DNA of 64,000 nt from Paenarthrobacter sp. A20. Its GTDB lineage: Bacteria > Actinomycetota > Actinomycetes > Actinomycetales > Micrococcaceae. The DNA lies in contig NZ_JALJWH010000001.1 of NCBI RefSeq assembly GCF_024168825.1, forward strand, positions 2,852,001-2,916,000, read 5' to 3'. The position numbers and the translations under genes were made by a program. Shown piece by piece: positions 52,568-61,759 of this stretch. Every line of letters starts with the position of its first letter. Within the stretch, counting starts at the first letter, position 1. The notes under the pieces were generated by a model. The model was not told the origin of the DNA and did no database searches. It saw only the letters and a list, made by a program, of their open reading frames with translations.

Positions 52568-53176
52568 ATGACCGACGACTTCACCGATGACGCCTCGCAG
52601 CCGGCGCCCACCGCCCGCCGTAAGTGGCGTCCGGCCATGCTCTGGCTCTTTGCCGGCTTCGCCGTGTTTGCCTACGCCTTTGACCAGCTCACCAAACTTT
52701 GGGTCACCAGCACCATGACCGAGGGTGAGCGGATCCCCGTTCTTCCTCCGCTGCTGCACTGGTACTACATCCGGAACTCCGGGGCGGCCTTTTCCATTGG
52801 CGAGAATGTGACATGGATCTTCACGATTGTCATGGCGGCCGTTTCCGTGGCAATCCTGTTCCAGTTGCGCCGGCTCGGGTCTGCGTGGTGGGCCCTGTCC
52901 CTTGGGCTCTTGCTCGGGGGAGCTTTGGGCAACCTGACCGACCGCTTGTTCAGGGAGCCGTCGTTCGCCATGGGGCACGTGGTGGATTTTATCCAGTTGC
53001 CCAACTTCGCCATCTTCAACATCGCAGACTCCGCGGTGGTATCCGGCGTCGTCATCATCTGCCTGCTGACGCTGCGCGGCATCGGCATGGACGGCCAGCG
53101 GCAGCCTGCTGGTCCAAAGGCGTCCGATGAGGCCAAGCCTGCGGGCGGCTCCATGGGGGAGACAGCCGGTGAGTGA
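52568..53176 (+). CDS. lspA: Lipoprotein signal peptidase II
   Basis: Protein of 202 aa. After a 25-residue acidic cytoplasmic start it has four TM segments. The catalytic aspartates are Asp125 in [11 protein letters not shown] and Asp154 in [10 protein letters not shown]; both family blocks and [14 protein letters not shown] are present. It cleaves diacylglycerylated prolipoproteins such as the putative lipoprotein at 30.0-30.5 kb. The C-terminal tail is polar ([14 protein letters not shown]). The stop overlaps rluD (GTGAGTGA), so translation is coupled. Confidence 0.94.
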   Translation: MTDDFTDDASQPAPTARRKWRPAMLWLFAGFAVFAYAFDQLTKLWVTSTMTEGERIPVLPPLLHWYYIRNSGAAFSIGENVTWIFTIVMAAVSVAILFQLRRLGSAWWALSLGLLLGGALGNLTDRLFREPSFAMGHVVDFIQLPNFAIFNIADSAVVSGVVIICLLTLRGIGMDGQRQPAGPKASDEAKPAGGSMGETAGE

Positions 53177-54095
53177 TCCCGTAGTGGTACCTGAGGAACT
53201 GGCAGGCAAGCGGGCGGACGCCGGGCTTGCACAACTGATGGACATTTCCCGGTCAGCAGCGGCGCTGTTGATCGCAGAAGGAAACGTCACGATTGCCGGT
53301 GTGCCGCTTGGCAAGTCGGCAAAGCTTGCCGCAGGCGCAGTGCTGGACGTTACCGTTCCCGAGCGGCGGGACCCCTTGGAAGTCGTGGAGGAAATTGTGG
53401 AAGGCCTGAAGATCCTGCTGGATGACGAGGATTTCGTTGTCATCGACAAACCGGTGGGAGTCGCTGCCCATCCGTCTCCAGGGTGGGTAGGACCCACCGT
53501 AGTGGGCGGTCTCGCCGGCGCCGGCTACCGGATCTCGACGTCAGGTGCTCCTGAACGGGCAGGGATCGTCCACCGCCTCGATGTCGGCACGTCCGGTGTC
53601 ATGGTGGTGGCCAAGACCGAACACGCGTACACGGTGCTGAAGCGCGCTTTCAAGGAACGCACCGTGGAGAAGGTGTACCACGCAGTGGTGCAGGGACTGC
53701 CTGATCCTTTGGAGGGCACCATCGATGCCCCGATTGGCCGCCATCCCGGGCACGATTGGCGTTTCGCGGTGATCGAGGACGGCCGTCCGTCCGTGACGCA
53801 CTACGAGGTCCTGGAAGCGTTCGGCAAGGCAACGCTGGTGGAAGTCCATCTGGAGACCGGCCGTACCCACCAGATCCGAGTTCACTTTTCAGCGCTCCGG
53901 CACCCCTGCGCCGGAGACCTCACCTATGGCGCCGACCCGCGGCTCGCGGCCAACCTGGGGCTCACCCGGCAGTGGCTGCATGCCCGCCAGCTGGGCTTCA
54001 CCCATCCCAGCACCGGCGAATGGGTGGAAGTGAGCAGCGACTACCCGGCGGACCTCCAGTACGCCCTGGATCTGCTCGCCACCGGCACCGCCTAG
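53169..54095 (+). CDS. rluD: 23S rRNA pseudouridine synthase D (RluD family)
   Basis: Protein of 308 aa from GTG 53169 (GGGGAGAC upstream; the open frame starts earlier without SD). An N-terminal S4 domain ([30 protein letters not shown]) leads to the RluA-type catalytic motif [17 protein letters not shown], with the nucleophile Asp, then [16 protein letters not shown]. It modifies helix 69 uridines of 23S rRNA. The lspA-rluD pairing is widespread. It is followed after 52 nt by dnaE. Confidence 0.94.
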   Translation: MSDPVVVPEELAGKRADAGLAQLMDISRSAAALLIAEGNVTIAGVPLGKSAKLAAGAVLDVTVPERRDPLEVVEEIVEGLKILLDDEDFVVIDKPVGVAAHPSPGWVGPTVVGGLAGAGYRISTSGAPERAGIVHRLDVGTSGVMVVAKTEHAYTVLKRAFKERTVEKVYHAVVQGLPDPLEGTIDAPIGRHPGHDWRFAVIEDGRPSVTHYEVLEAFGKATLVEVHLETGRTHQIRVHFSALRHPCAGDLTYGADPRLAANLGLTRQWLHARQLGFTHPSTGEWVEVSSDYPADLQYALDLLATGTA

Positions 54096-54138
54096 AGAGC
54101 CGCGCCGTCCGGACCGGGTTCTGTCGGACCCGGGACGG

Positions 54139-54144
54139 TAGACT
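54139..54144 (+). promoter_or_regulatory. Candidate -10 box of leaderless dnaE
   Basis: TAGACT ends 6 nt before GTG 54151 and 3 nt before GTG 54148; no SD is present. Confidence 0.45.
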
Positions 54145-54150
54145 GTCGTG

Positions 54151-57100
54151 GTGACTTCCAGCAATGATTCGTTCGTCCACCTGCACACCCACACCGAGTA
54201 CTCCATGCTGGATGGAGCGGCCCGCTTGGGCGAGCTGTTCGACGAAACCGAACGGCTGGGCATGCCGGCGCTGGCCACCACGGACCACGGCTACCTGTTC
54301 GGTGCGTTCGACTTCTGGCGCAAGGCCACGGACAAGGGCATCAAGCCGATCATCGGTGTCGAAGCCTATGTCACCCCGGGAACTGCCCGGGGCGACAAGG
54401 AACGCGTACGCTGGGGCGACGAAAGCCAGCGTAAAGATGACGTCTCCGGCGGTGGCTCCTATACCCACATGACGCTGCTGAGCTACAACAATGTAGGAAT
54501 GCGCAACCTGTTCCGCGCGTCTTCCATCGCCTCCCTCGATTCTGTTTTTGGAAAGTGGCCGCGGCTGGACCGTGAGCTGCTGAACACATACTCCGAAGGC
54601 TTGATTGCCACCACGGGGTGTCCGTCCGGAGAGGTCCAGACAAAACTGAGGCTCGGGCAGTACCGCGAAGCCGTGGAGGCTGCTGCTGAGTTCCGCGATA
54701 TTTTCGGCGCAGAGAATTACTTCTGTGAGCTGATGGATCACGGCCTCGACATTGAACGGCGTGTCACTGGCGACCTCCTGCGACTTGCCAAGGAGCTCAA
54801 CCTCCCGTTGGTGGCCACCAACGACCTCCACTACACGCATGAACACGATGCCAAGGCCCACGAGGCATTGCTGGCAATCCAGTCGGGCTCCACCCTCCTG
54901 GAGCCGACGTACGACAATGGTGGTTCCCGTTTCGCTTTCTCGGGCAGCGGTTACTACCTCAAGTCGCCGCAGGAAATGCGGGAACTGTTCCGCGATCACC
55001 CGGACGCCTGCGACAACACGCTGCTCATTGCCGAGCGCTGCGAAGTCTCGTTCAATACCGGCGCCAACTACATGCCACGCTTCCCCTGCCCGCCCGGAGA
55101 AGACGAGACCTCCTGGCTCGTCAAGGAAGTAGACACCGGCCTCAAGTACCGCTACCCCCAAGGGATCCCGGACAAGGTCCGCAAGCAGGCGGACTATGAA
55201 TTGGGCGTCATCACGTCCATGGGCTTCCCCGGCTACTTCCTGGTGGTCGCGGACTTCATCAACTGGGCCAAGAACAACGGAATCCGTGTTGGCCCCGGCC
55301 GTGGTTCCGGCGCAGGCTCCATGGTGGCCTACGCCATGCGTATTACCGACCTCGACCCCCTGCAGCACGGCCTGATCTTCGAACGCTTCCTCAACCCGGA
55401 CCGCGTCTCCATGCCCGACTTCGACGTCGACTTCGATGATCGCCGCCGCTCCGAGGTCATCGACTACGTCACGAAGAAGTACGGTGACGAGCGCGTGGCG
55501 ATGATTGTCACGTACGGCACCATTAAGACCAAACAGGCGCTCAAGGACTCATCGCGTGTGCTGGGCTATCCGTTCAGCATGGGCGAGACTCTGACCAAAG
55601 CCCTTCCTCCGGCCGTCATGGCCAAGGACATCCCGCTGGCGGACATCCAGAACCCGGAATCCAAGCGCTACAGCGAAGCGGGGGACTTCCGCCAGCTCAT
55701 TGCCACCGACCCCGAGGCTGCCAAGGTCTTCGAGACAGCTCTGGGTATCGAAGGACTGAAGCGGCAGTGGGGTGTGCACGCAGCCGGTGTCATCATGTCC
55801 TCGGACCCCATCATCGATGTCATTCCCATCATGCGCCGTTTCCAGGACGGCCAGGTCATCACCCAGTTCGACTACCCGACGTCCGAAGGCCTCGGCCTCA
55901 TCAAGATGGACTTCCTGGGTCTCCGAAACCTGACGATCATTTCGGACGCCCTGGAGAACATCCAGATGAACCGTGGCGTCGACCTGGACCTGGAAAACCT
56001 GGAACTCGACGACGCCGCGTCCTACGAGCTCCTGGCCCGTGGCGACACCTTGGGCGTGTTCCAGCTGGACGGCGGACCCATGCGGTCCCTGCTCAAGCTC
56101 ATGAAGCCCGACAACTTCGAAGACATTTCCGCAGTCCTGGCTCTTTACCGTCCCGGCCCCATGGGCGCCAACGCCCACACCGACTACGCCTTGCGTAAAA
56201 ACGGGATCCAAGAGGTCATTCCCATCCACCCGGAGCTGGAAGAACCCCTCAAGGAAATCCTTGGCGGCACCTTCGGCCTGATCGTGTACCAAGAGCAGGT
56301 CATGGCCGTGGCACAGAAGCTGGCCGGCTACTCGCTCGGACAAGCAGACATCCTTCGCCGGGCCATGGGCAAGAAGAAGAAATCGGAGCTGGATAAACAG
56401 TTCGCCGGGTTCTCCCAGGGCATGCAGGACAACGGCTACTCCATGGCTGCCGTCAAAACACTGTGGGACATCCTGCTCCCGTTCTCCGACTACGCCTTCA
56501 ACAAGGCCCACTCGGCCGCGTACGGCGTCATTTCCTACTGGACCGCATATTTGAAGGCGCACTATGCGCCGGAGTACATGGCTGCCTTGCTCACGTCAGT
56601 GGGTGATGACAAGGACAAATCCGCCATCTACCTCAATGAGTGCCGACGCATGGGCATCACGGTGCTCCCGCCGGATGTCAACGAATCGTCCTTGAACTTC
56701 ACCCCTGTGGGAACGGACATCCGTTTCGGCATGGGCGCCATCCGCAATGTCGGCGTCAACGTCGTGGATGCCATGGTTTCCACCCGCAGCACTGAGGGAA
56801 GCTACACGTCGTTCAAGGACTTCCTCCTGAAGGTACCCGCGGTGGTGTGCAACAAGCGCACCATCGAATCGCTGATCAAGGCCGGGGCGTTCGACTCCCT
56901 GGGCCACCACCGGCGTGCATTGGCGATGATCCACGAAGAAGCCATCGATTCGGTGATCACCCTGAAGCGCAACGAGGCGATCGGCCAGTTCGATCTCTTT
57001 GCCGGCTTTGAGGACCAGGAGCCGGAAGCCTCGCTGACCACAGAAATCCCTGACCTTCCCGAATGGGAGAAAAAGGACAAGCTGTCCTTTGAACGGGACA

Positions 57101-57708
57101 TGCTGGGCCTCTACGTTTCGGACCATCCGCTGCAAGGGCTGGAAGGCGTTCTCAGCCAACATGCTGAGCAATCCATTACCTCGATCATCGCTGAGGATGG
57201 ACCGCACGACGGCGCAATTGTCACCATTGCGGGCATGATCACCTCGTTGAGCCGCAGGATCGCGAAGGCCAGCGGAAACGCCTATGCCCGCGCGGAGATC
57301 GAAGACCTTGGCGCCTCCATGGAGGTCATGTTCTTCGGCCAGGTCTATGGCCCCATCGCCTCGGTCCTGGCGGAGGACCTGATCGTGGTGGTCAAGGGCA
57401 GGCTGCAGCGCAGGGATGACGGGGCAGTGACACTGAACTGCATGGAGCTCTCGGTTCCGGACCTTAGCGAGAGCGTGAACGGACCGGTGGTCATCACGAT
57501 TCCCACGTTCAAGGCAACGGAGGCGGTGGTGACGGACCTGCGTGATGTCCTCCGGACGCACCGCGGGAACTCGGAGGTCCGGCTGAAGCTGATGGGTGAT
57601 ACCAAAGTGGAGGTCATGGGCCTGCCCGTGCATATGCGGGTGAACCCCAGTCCCTCACTGTTTGGTGATCTGAAGGTCCTGTTGGGTCCGGCCTGCCTGG
57701 ATAACTAG
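54151..57708 (+). CDS. dnaE: DNA polymerase III alpha subunit
   Basis: Protein of 1185 aa from GTG 54151 (or 1186 from the adjacent GTG 54148); a TAGACT box places a leaderless start at 54151. This is the replicative DNA polymerase. The PHP domain (residues 1-270) starts SFVHLHTHTEYSMLDGAARL and ends near TTDHGYLFGAF-type His residues. The polymerase core has the catalytic Asp in MPDFDVDFDD (about residue 422), RGSGAGSMVAYAM, and KMDFLGLRNLTII. A helix-hairpin-helix and an OB fold (about 985-1080) complete it. It is the DnaE1 type, not the imuA'-linked DnaE2. Confidence 0.97.
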   Translation: MTSSNDSFVHLHTHTEYSMLDGAARLGELFDETERLGMPALATTDHGYLFGAFDFWRKATDKGIKPIIGVEAYVTPGTARGDKERVRWGDESQRKDDVSGGGSYTHMTLLSYNNVGMRNLFRASSIASLDSVFGKWPRLDRELLNTYSEGLIATTGCPSGEVQTKLRLGQYREAVEAAAEFRDIFGAENYFCELMDHGLDIERRVTGDLLRLAKELNLPLVATNDLHYTHEHDAKAHEALLAIQSGSTLLEPTYDNGGSRFAFSGSGYYLKSPQEMRELFRDHPDACDNTLLIAERCEVSFNTGANYMPRFPCPPGEDETSWLVKEVDTGLKYRYPQGIPDKVRKQADYELGVITSMGFPGYFLVVADFINWAKNNGIRVGPGRGSGAGSMVAYAMRITDLDPLQHGLIFERFLNPDRVSMPDFDVDFDDRRRSEVIDYVTKKYGDERVAMIVTYGTIKTKQALKDSSRVLGYPFSMGETLTKALPPAVMAKDIPLADIQNPESKRYSEAGDFRQLIATDPEAAKVFETALGIEGLKRQWGVHAAGVIMSSDPIIDVIPIMRRFQDGQVITQFDYPTSEGLGLIKMDFLGLRNLTIISDALENIQMNRGVDLDLENLELDDAASYELLARGDTLGVFQLDGGPMRSLLKLMKPDNFEDISAVLALYRPGPMGANAHTDYALRKNGIQEVIPIHPELEEPLKEILGGTFGLIVYQEQVMAVAQKLAGYSLGQADILRRAMGKKKKSELDKQFAGFSQGMQDNGYSMAAVKTLWDILLPFSDYAFNKAHSAAYGVISYWTAYLKAHYAPEYMAALLTSVGDDKDKSAIYLNECRRMGITVLPPDVNESSLNFTPVGTDIRFGMGAIRNVGVNVVDAMVSTRSTEGSYTSFKDFLLKVPAVVCNKRTIESLIKAGAFDSLGHHRRALAMIHEEAIDSVITLKRNEAIGQFDLFAGFEDQEPEASLTTEIPDLPEWEKKDKLSFERDMLGLYVSDHPLQGLEGVLSQHAEQSITSIIAEDGPHDGAIVTIAGMITSLSRRIAKASGNAYARAEIEDLGASMEVMFFGQVYGPIASVLAEDLIVVVKGRLQRRDDGAVTLNCMELSVPDLSESVNGPVVITIPTFKATEAVVTDLRDVLRTHRGNSEVRLKLMGDTKVEVMGLPVHMRVNPSPSLFGDLKVLLGPACLDN

Positions 57709-57727
57709 CCGGATCGATGCCGCTCGG

Positions 57728-58228
57728 TTAGATTTCGTAGTCGAGCGGCGCCGGCTTGCTGTAACCACCGCTGTGGTAGAGCAGGGGAGTGCCGTCCTCG
57801 CCGACTTGGCCGTCGATGACCTCGACCACCACCACGGCGTTGTTTTCGAACGACAGGCGCATCTGGATCTTTCCCACGAGCCAGCCGCTGACATCCTTGA
57901 GGATCGGCACCTCGTGGGGGCCCGGCTCCCAGTGGTCGCCCTCAAACCGGTCGCGTGTCCGTGCGAACCGATTGGCGAGTGCTTGGTTCTCGAGCCCCAG
58001 CATGTGGACTCCGATGTACTCGGCGTTGGCCACGGCAGGCCATGAGCTGGAACTTCTGGCCATGTTGAACGTAAAGCGGGGCGGTTCGGCGGACAGCGAG
58101 GCCACGGAGGTCGCGGTGAAGCCGAAGGGCTGTCCATTGAGGTTTGCCGTAATGATGGCTACTCCGGCGGCATGCCGGCGGAACATTTCCCGGAAAGTCT
58201 GTTCAAAGCCGGCTGGTTCGCTTGCCAC
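57728..58228 (-). CDS. Flavin reductase-like, FMN-binding split-barrel protein
   Basis: Protein of 166 aa from GTG 58228 (AGGAGATAG upstream). The family pattern is visible: FREMFRRHAAGVAIITAN, GQPFGFTATSVASLSAEPPRFTFNMARSSSSW, and EYIGVHMLGLENQALANRFA. These contact FMN and NAD(P)H. It could be the reductase component of a two-component monooxygenase or a free flavin reductase. No oxygenase gene adjoins it, so its partner is unknown. It is convergent with dnaE (stop-to-stop 20 bp) and divergent from a membrane-protein gene. Confidence 0.82.
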   Translation of the reverse strand: MASEPAGFEQTFREMFRRHAAGVAIITANLNGQPFGFTATSVASLSAEPPRFTFNMARSSSSWPAVANAEYIGVHMLGLENQALANRFARTRDRFEGDHWEPGPHEVPILKDVSGWLVGKIQMRLSFENNAVVVVEVIDGQVGEDGTPLLYHSGGYSKPAPLDYEI

Positions 58229-58304
58229 GTGGGTCTATCTCCTGGACTGGGGGTCTGCGTCTCACCTCAGGGTATTCCTCAAGGACTGTGGGGTCCTCAT
58301 TTTG

Positions 58305-58332
58305 TTGAGCGTGCGTGAACCTTTGTTAATGT
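58305..58332 (+). promoter_or_regulatory. Promoter of leaderless membrane-protein gene
   Basis: TTGAGC (58305-58310) and TAATGT (58327-58332), 16-bp spacing; the ATG at 58340 follows 7 nt after the -10 box and no SD is present. Confidence 0.5.
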
Positions 58333-58339
58333 GAGTTGT

Positions 58340-58873
58340 ATGACCGAGCCAACCGTGCACGTCCCAGCTGTTGCCGAACCGGCTCCGGCTCCCCGCCCCC
58401 GCCGTTTCCGGGAGGCTCGCTGGCTTGTCCTTCCGGCGGCTTCCGGTGTCCTTCTCGGCGCGCTCTGGTGGCTGCTCGCGCCTGGCGGGCTGAACCTGGT
58501 CTCCGGCAATCCCGAGCTCGCCGATGCGGCCAATCCCGGATCCTGGCTCCCACGGGACCTGGTCCTCGCTGGGCTGATGGTGGTGGCAGGATGCTTCACC
58601 GGCGTCATGCTTGACGGAAAACTACAGGGACCCAGCGTGGGGCGGCGGCTGGCGTTCGCACTTGTTGGTGGCGCGGTGGGCGGGGTCATTGCCTGGCTGG
58701 TTGGCCTGCTGGCAGCGCAACTTTTTGGCCCGGCGCCGGACCCGGCTCTTGGCCCGGGGTTTGGTTTCACGCTCCGCTCCTACGCTGTCCTGGTTCTGTG
58801 GCCCGCTGCCATATCGTTCATCACGTTCGTCCTGGCGCTGTTCGGGGTTCTTTCGAAGAAGCCCGTAAAATAG
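58340..58873 (+). CDS. Membrane protein resembling DUF2567
   Basis: Protein of 177 aa from ATG 58340 (an in-frame GTG at 58331 lies in the promoter). A Pro/Ala-rich N-terminus precedes four TM segments: [64 protein letters not shown] and [23 protein letters not shown]. The GALWWLLAP block resembles the DUF2567 proteins of actinobacteria, but this is only a pattern-level match. No function is known. It is followed by hisD after 4 nt of spacer, probably independent because hisD has its own -10 box. Confidence 0.65.
   Translation: MTEPTVHVPAVAEPAPAPRPRRFREARWLVLPAASGVLLGALWWLLAPGGLNLVSGNPELADAANPGSWLPRDLVLAGLMVVAGCFTGVMLDGKLQGPSVGRRLAFALVGGAVGGVIAWLVGLLAAQLFGPAPDPALGPGFGFTLRSYAVLVLWPAAISFITFVLALFGVLSKKPVK
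58866..58871 (+). promoter_or_regulatory. Candidate -10 box of leaderless hisD
   Basis: TAAAAT overlaps the end of the preceding gene and finishes 6 nt before GTG 58878. No SD precedes the start. Confidence 0.5.
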
Positions 58874-58877
58874 TCGG

Positions 58878-60242
58878 GTGACCACTTCTTCGGATACCTC
58901 CGCCCGCGCCGCCGCTTCCCTCGACTTCCGCACCATCGATTTCCGGGGCCGCCATCTTTCCTTGGCGGAGCTGCGTGCTGCCGTGCCCAGGGCGCGCCAT
59001 CAGACGATGGCCGACGCCGAGCAGAAGGTCCAGGACATCATTTCGGCCGTTCGGAGCCAGGGCTTTGCTGCACTGGCGGAGTTGGCAAAGAAGTTCGACG
59101 GCGTGGATCAGTCGCACCCGCGCGTTCCGGCCGAGGCACTCACCCAGGCTTTGGCCGGGTTGGATCCGATGGTTCGTGCCGCGTTGGAAGAGTCGATCAG
59201 CCGAGCCAGGCAATTTGCCGATCAGCAGCGCCCGGTCAACGTTGACGTCGCCTTGGCCGACGGCGCCGTTGTCAGCCAGAACTGGATTCCGGTGGGCCGC
59301 GTCGGTCTCTATGTTCCGGGTGGACTCGCCCCGTTGGCGTCCTCGGTCATCATGAACGTCGTACCCGCAGTCGCGGCCGGCGTCGAGTCCATTGCGCTGG
59401 CTTCTCCTCCGCAGAAGGACTTTGGCGGGCTGCCGCACCCCACCATCCTGGCCGCCGCAGAACTGCTGGGCATCGATGAGGTGTACGCCATCGGTGGCGC
59501 GCAGGCCATCGTCTCCTTTGCCTATGGCATTCCGGGTTCGGGAGGGGAGTTGCCGATCGAGCCCGTGGATGTGGTCACAGGACCTGGAAACATCTTCGTC
59601 GCCACGGCCAAACGGCTCGTCAAGGGCGTGGTGGGCATTGACTCGGAGGCCGGCACGACCGAGATCGCCATCCTTGCCGATGCCACCGCTCAAGCGCCGC
59701 TTGTGGCGGCCGACCTCATCAGCCAGGCAGAGCACGATCCCAAAGCAGCATCGGTCCTGGTGACGGACTCGGCCGACCTGGCTGACGCCGTCGTGCTTGA
59801 ACTGGCATTGCAAGCGGCCGGAACCAAGCACAGCGCCCGCGTCCTGGAGGCGTTGTCCGGGCCGCAGTCGGGCGTGGTTCTGGTGGATGATCTTGAGCAG
59901 GGAATCGCAGTCTGTAATGCCTACGCTGCAGAACACCTCGAAATCATGACGGCGGATGCGGCTGTTGTTGCATCACGGATCCGCAACGCCGGCGCGATCT
60001 TTGTAGGTGACTACAGTCCTGTCAGCCTGGGTGACTACTGTGCCGGCTCCAACCACGTCCTGCCCACCAGCGGGACGGCGGCTTTCTCTTCCGGCCTGAA
60101 TGTCACCACGTTTCTCCGTGCCGTGCAGGTCATCAACTACGACCGTGCTGCGCTGGAGCAGGTCAGTGGCCACATCGTGAGCTTGTCCGGTGCCGAGGAC
60201 CTTCCAGGGCACGGAGATGCGGTACGGATCCGCTTCGCATAA
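58878..60242 (+). CDS. hisD: Histidinol dehydrogenase
   Basis: Protein of 454 aa, oxidising histidinol to histidine in two NAD+-dependent steps. Conserved blocks are [86 protein letters not shown] (Zn ligands Gln/His) and [12 protein letters not shown] (catalytic Glu-His). GTG 58878 lies 6 nt after a TAAAAT box. Other his genes are not in the window. Ends with a perfect hairpin 85 nt downstream. Confidence 0.97.
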   Translation: MTTSSDTSARAAASLDFRTIDFRGRHLSLAELRAAVPRARHQTMADAEQKVQDIISAVRSQGFAALAELAKKFDGVDQSHPRVPAEALTQALAGLDPMVRAALEESISRARQFADQQRPVNVDVALADGAVVSQNWIPVGRVGLYVPGGLAPLASSVIMNVVPAVAAGVESIALASPPQKDFGGLPHPTILAAAELLGIDEVYAIGGAQAIVSFAYGIPGSGGELPIEPVDVVTGPGNIFVATAKRLVKGVVGIDSEAGTTEIAILADATAQAPLVAADLISQAEHDPKAASVLVTDSADLADAVVLELALQAAGTKHSARVLEALSGPQSGVVLVDDLEQGIAVCNAYAAEHLEIMTADAAVVASRIRNAGAIFVGDYSPVSLGDYCAGSNHVLPTSGTAAFSSGLNVTTFLRAVQVINYDRAALEQVSGHIVSLSGAEDLPGHGDAVRIRFA

Positions 60243-60251
60243 GGGGGTCAA

Positions 60252-60289
60252 CCACTACATATACGGGTGCCCACCACTACATGTAGTAA
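60252..60289. promoter_or_regulatory. Pair of NrdR-box-like sites upstream of nrdR
   Basis: CCACTACATATACGGG (60252-60267) and CCACTACATGTAGTAA (60274-60289) each match most positions of the NrdR consensus acaCwAtATaTwGtgt. Their 22-bp offset equals two helical turns. The second contains the palindrome ACTACATGTAGT. They lie just upstream of the proposed nrdR promoter, consistent with autorepression. Confidence 0.6.
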
Positions 60290-60297
60290 TTACACGC

Positions 60298-60327
60298 TTG
60301 TCATTACGGTGTAGACGAACGTAAACT
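60298..60327 (+). promoter_or_regulatory. nrdR promoter candidate
   Basis: TTGTCA (60298-60303) with an 18-bp spacer and TAAACT (60322-60327), directly downstream of the NrdR-box pair and about 90 nt before the GTG start. Confidence 0.5.
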
Positions 60328-60355
60328 GGTGCCGGAAGTGAAAACTTCCGGCACC
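60328..60355. terminator. Perfect 12-bp GAAA-loop hairpin between hisD and nrdR
   Basis: GGTGCCGGAAGT (60328-60339) and ACTTCCGGCACC (60344-60355) are exactly complementary around a GAAA tetraloop, then CTTTGCG. It may terminate hisD, or act as an attenuator, because it lies immediately after the proposed nrdR -10 box. Confidence 0.6.
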
Positions 60356-60417
60356 CTTTGCGTCTCCGGCAACCTGCCGGGCACGGATTGTGCCGGAACA
60401 GTCAGGGGAGGCCCAGC

Positions 60418-60921
60418 GTGTATTGTCCGTTCTGCCGGAATCCCGACTCCCGCGTCGTTGACAGCCGCATGGCCGATGACGGTTCTTCCATCCGCCGCCG
60501 TCGCCAGTGCCCCGAATGTGGCCGTCGTTTCACCACGATTGAGACCACCAGCTTGTCCGTCATCAAACGGTCCGGTGTCGGTGAACCCTTCAGCCGGATC
60601 AAGGTCATCAGTGGCGTCCGCAAAGCGTGCCAGGGGCGCCCGGTCACCGAGGACGACCTCGCAATGCTGGCCCAGGAAGTCGAAGAAAACATCCGTTCGT
60701 CCGGCGCGGCGGAAATTGATGCACACGAGGTAGGCCTGGCTATTCTTGGCCCACTGCGAAAACTGGACGAGGTGGCGTACCTCCGCTTCGCCAGCGTTTA
60801 CCAGGCTTTCGAATCCCTGGAAGACTTCGAATCGGCTATCTCGTTGCTTCGCCACGAGCATGAAGAGCACGCGAAAACAGCCGCCAAAGAAGCCACGGGC
60901 TCTCAGAAGAGCCAACTCTAG
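60418..60921 (+). CDS. nrdR: Transcriptional repressor NrdR
   Basis: Protein of 167 aa from GTG 60418 (GGGGAGG upstream), beginning [17 protein letters not shown] as usual. The zinc ribbon uses Cys3, Cys6, Cys31 and Cys34 (CPFC, CPEC) for DNA binding. The ATP-cone ([24 protein letters not shown] onward, [22 protein letters not shown]) senses ATP/dATP. It represses ribonucleotide reductase genes; no nrd genes are in the window. Box-like sites at 60252-60289 suggest autoregulation. A C-terminal Lys/Ser-rich tail is normal. Confidence 0.96.
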   Translation: MYCPFCRNPDSRVVDSRMADDGSSIRRRRQCPECGRRFTTIETTSLSVIKRSGVGEPFSRIKVISGVRKACQGRPVTEDDLAMLAQEVEENIRSSGAAEIDAHEVGLAILGPLRKLDEVAYLRFASVYQAFESLEDFESAISLLRHEHEEHAKTAAKEATGSQKSQL

Positions 60922-60923
60922 CT

Positions 60924-60962
60924 CCGGTGGCGGTGCGGAGGGGAAGCCGCAACCGCCACCGG
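60924..60962. terminator. Bidirectional terminator
   Basis: CCGGTGGCGGT (60924-60934) pairs with ACCGCCACCGG (60952-60962), with inner GCGG/CCGC, between convergent nrdR (ends 60921) and the SDR gene (ends 60986). Confidence 0.85.
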
Positions 60963-60985
60963 CACCGTACAGGGCCTTGACCCGG

Positions 60986-61753
60986 TCAGCGTCCTCCGGA
61001 CACGGGAAGCACCGCGCCGGTGACGTACCCGGCATCGGTGGACATCAGCCACATGACGGCCGCTGCCACTTCCTCGGGCTCAGCCCCACGCCCCATGGGA
61101 ATGGTGGGATTCAGTCGTTCGACCCGGTCCGGCATTCCGGCCGCTGCATGCAGGCCGGTGTTGGTGCTGCCGGGGGCCACTGCGTTGACCCGTATGCCCT
61201 GCTTGGCCACTTCGGCCGCTAGGCCCACAGTCAACACATCCACGGCCCCTTTGGTTGCGGCGTAGTGGACCCACGTCCCGGGGGAGCCTGCCTTTGTGGC
61301 TGTGGAGGAAATGTTGACGATGGATCCGCCGCTCCCGCCGTTGTCCGCTGAGAGCCTGCGCACTGCTTCCTGGCACATGAAAATCATTCCGGCCACGTTG
61401 ACGTCAACAACCCGCTGCACTGTCTCTGCAGGCACCTCGACCAGCGTGCCGATCAGGTTACCGGTGATGGCGGCGTTGTTGACCACAGCTGTCAGCGGTC
61501 CAAGAGCGAAAGCTTCGTCGAACAAACGCACGACGTCGGCGGGTCGGCTGACGTCCGCCTGGACAGCCAGAGCCATGCCGCCCCTATCGATGATTTCCTC
61601 GACAACGGTTTTGGCGCCCGCACTGTCCTCGGAGTAGTTGACCACCACTGCGTACCCAGCGCGTGCCGCAGCGTAGGCCACGGCAGCGCCGATCCCGCGG
61701 CTGGCCCCGGTGACGATTGCTACTCCGATGTCCGGGGCCCCGCCGTGAGCCAT
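60986..61753 (-). CDS. Short-chain dehydrogenase/reductase (SDR)
   Basis: Protein of 255 aa, classical SDR. The NAD(P)-binding TGASRGIGAAVAYAAARAG, NNAAIT, catalytic Ser in IVNISSTA, YAATKGAVDVL (Tyr-x3-Lys) and the PG motif VAPGSTNTGL are all present. The C-terminal tail is VTGAVLPVSGGR. ADVSRP suggests an NAD(P) site with an acidic residue, but the cofactor cannot be fixed. It lies 6 nt downstream of ppgK on the minus strand, so they are likely cotranscribed. Substrate unknown; a glucose-1-dehydrogenase-like role is only a guess. Confidence 0.85.
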   Translation of the reverse strand: MAHGGAPDIGVAIVTGASRGIGAAVAYAAARAGYAVVVNYSEDSAGAKTVVEEIIDRGGMALAVQADVSRPADVVRLFDEAFALGPLTAVVNNAAITGNLIGTLVEVPAETVQRVVDVNVAGMIFMCQEAVRRLSADNGGSGGSIVNISSTATKAGSPGTWVHYAATKGAVDVLTVGLAAEVAKQGIRVNAVAPGSTNTGLHAAAGMPDRVERLNPTIPMGRGAEPEEVAAAVMWLMSTDAGYVTGAVLPVSGGR

Positions 61754-61759
61754 CCGTGC

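Noticed and set aside
53998-55368. 456-aa minus-strand frame opposite the start of dnaE
   Set aside because: Shadow of rluD/dnaE; no SD or known domain.
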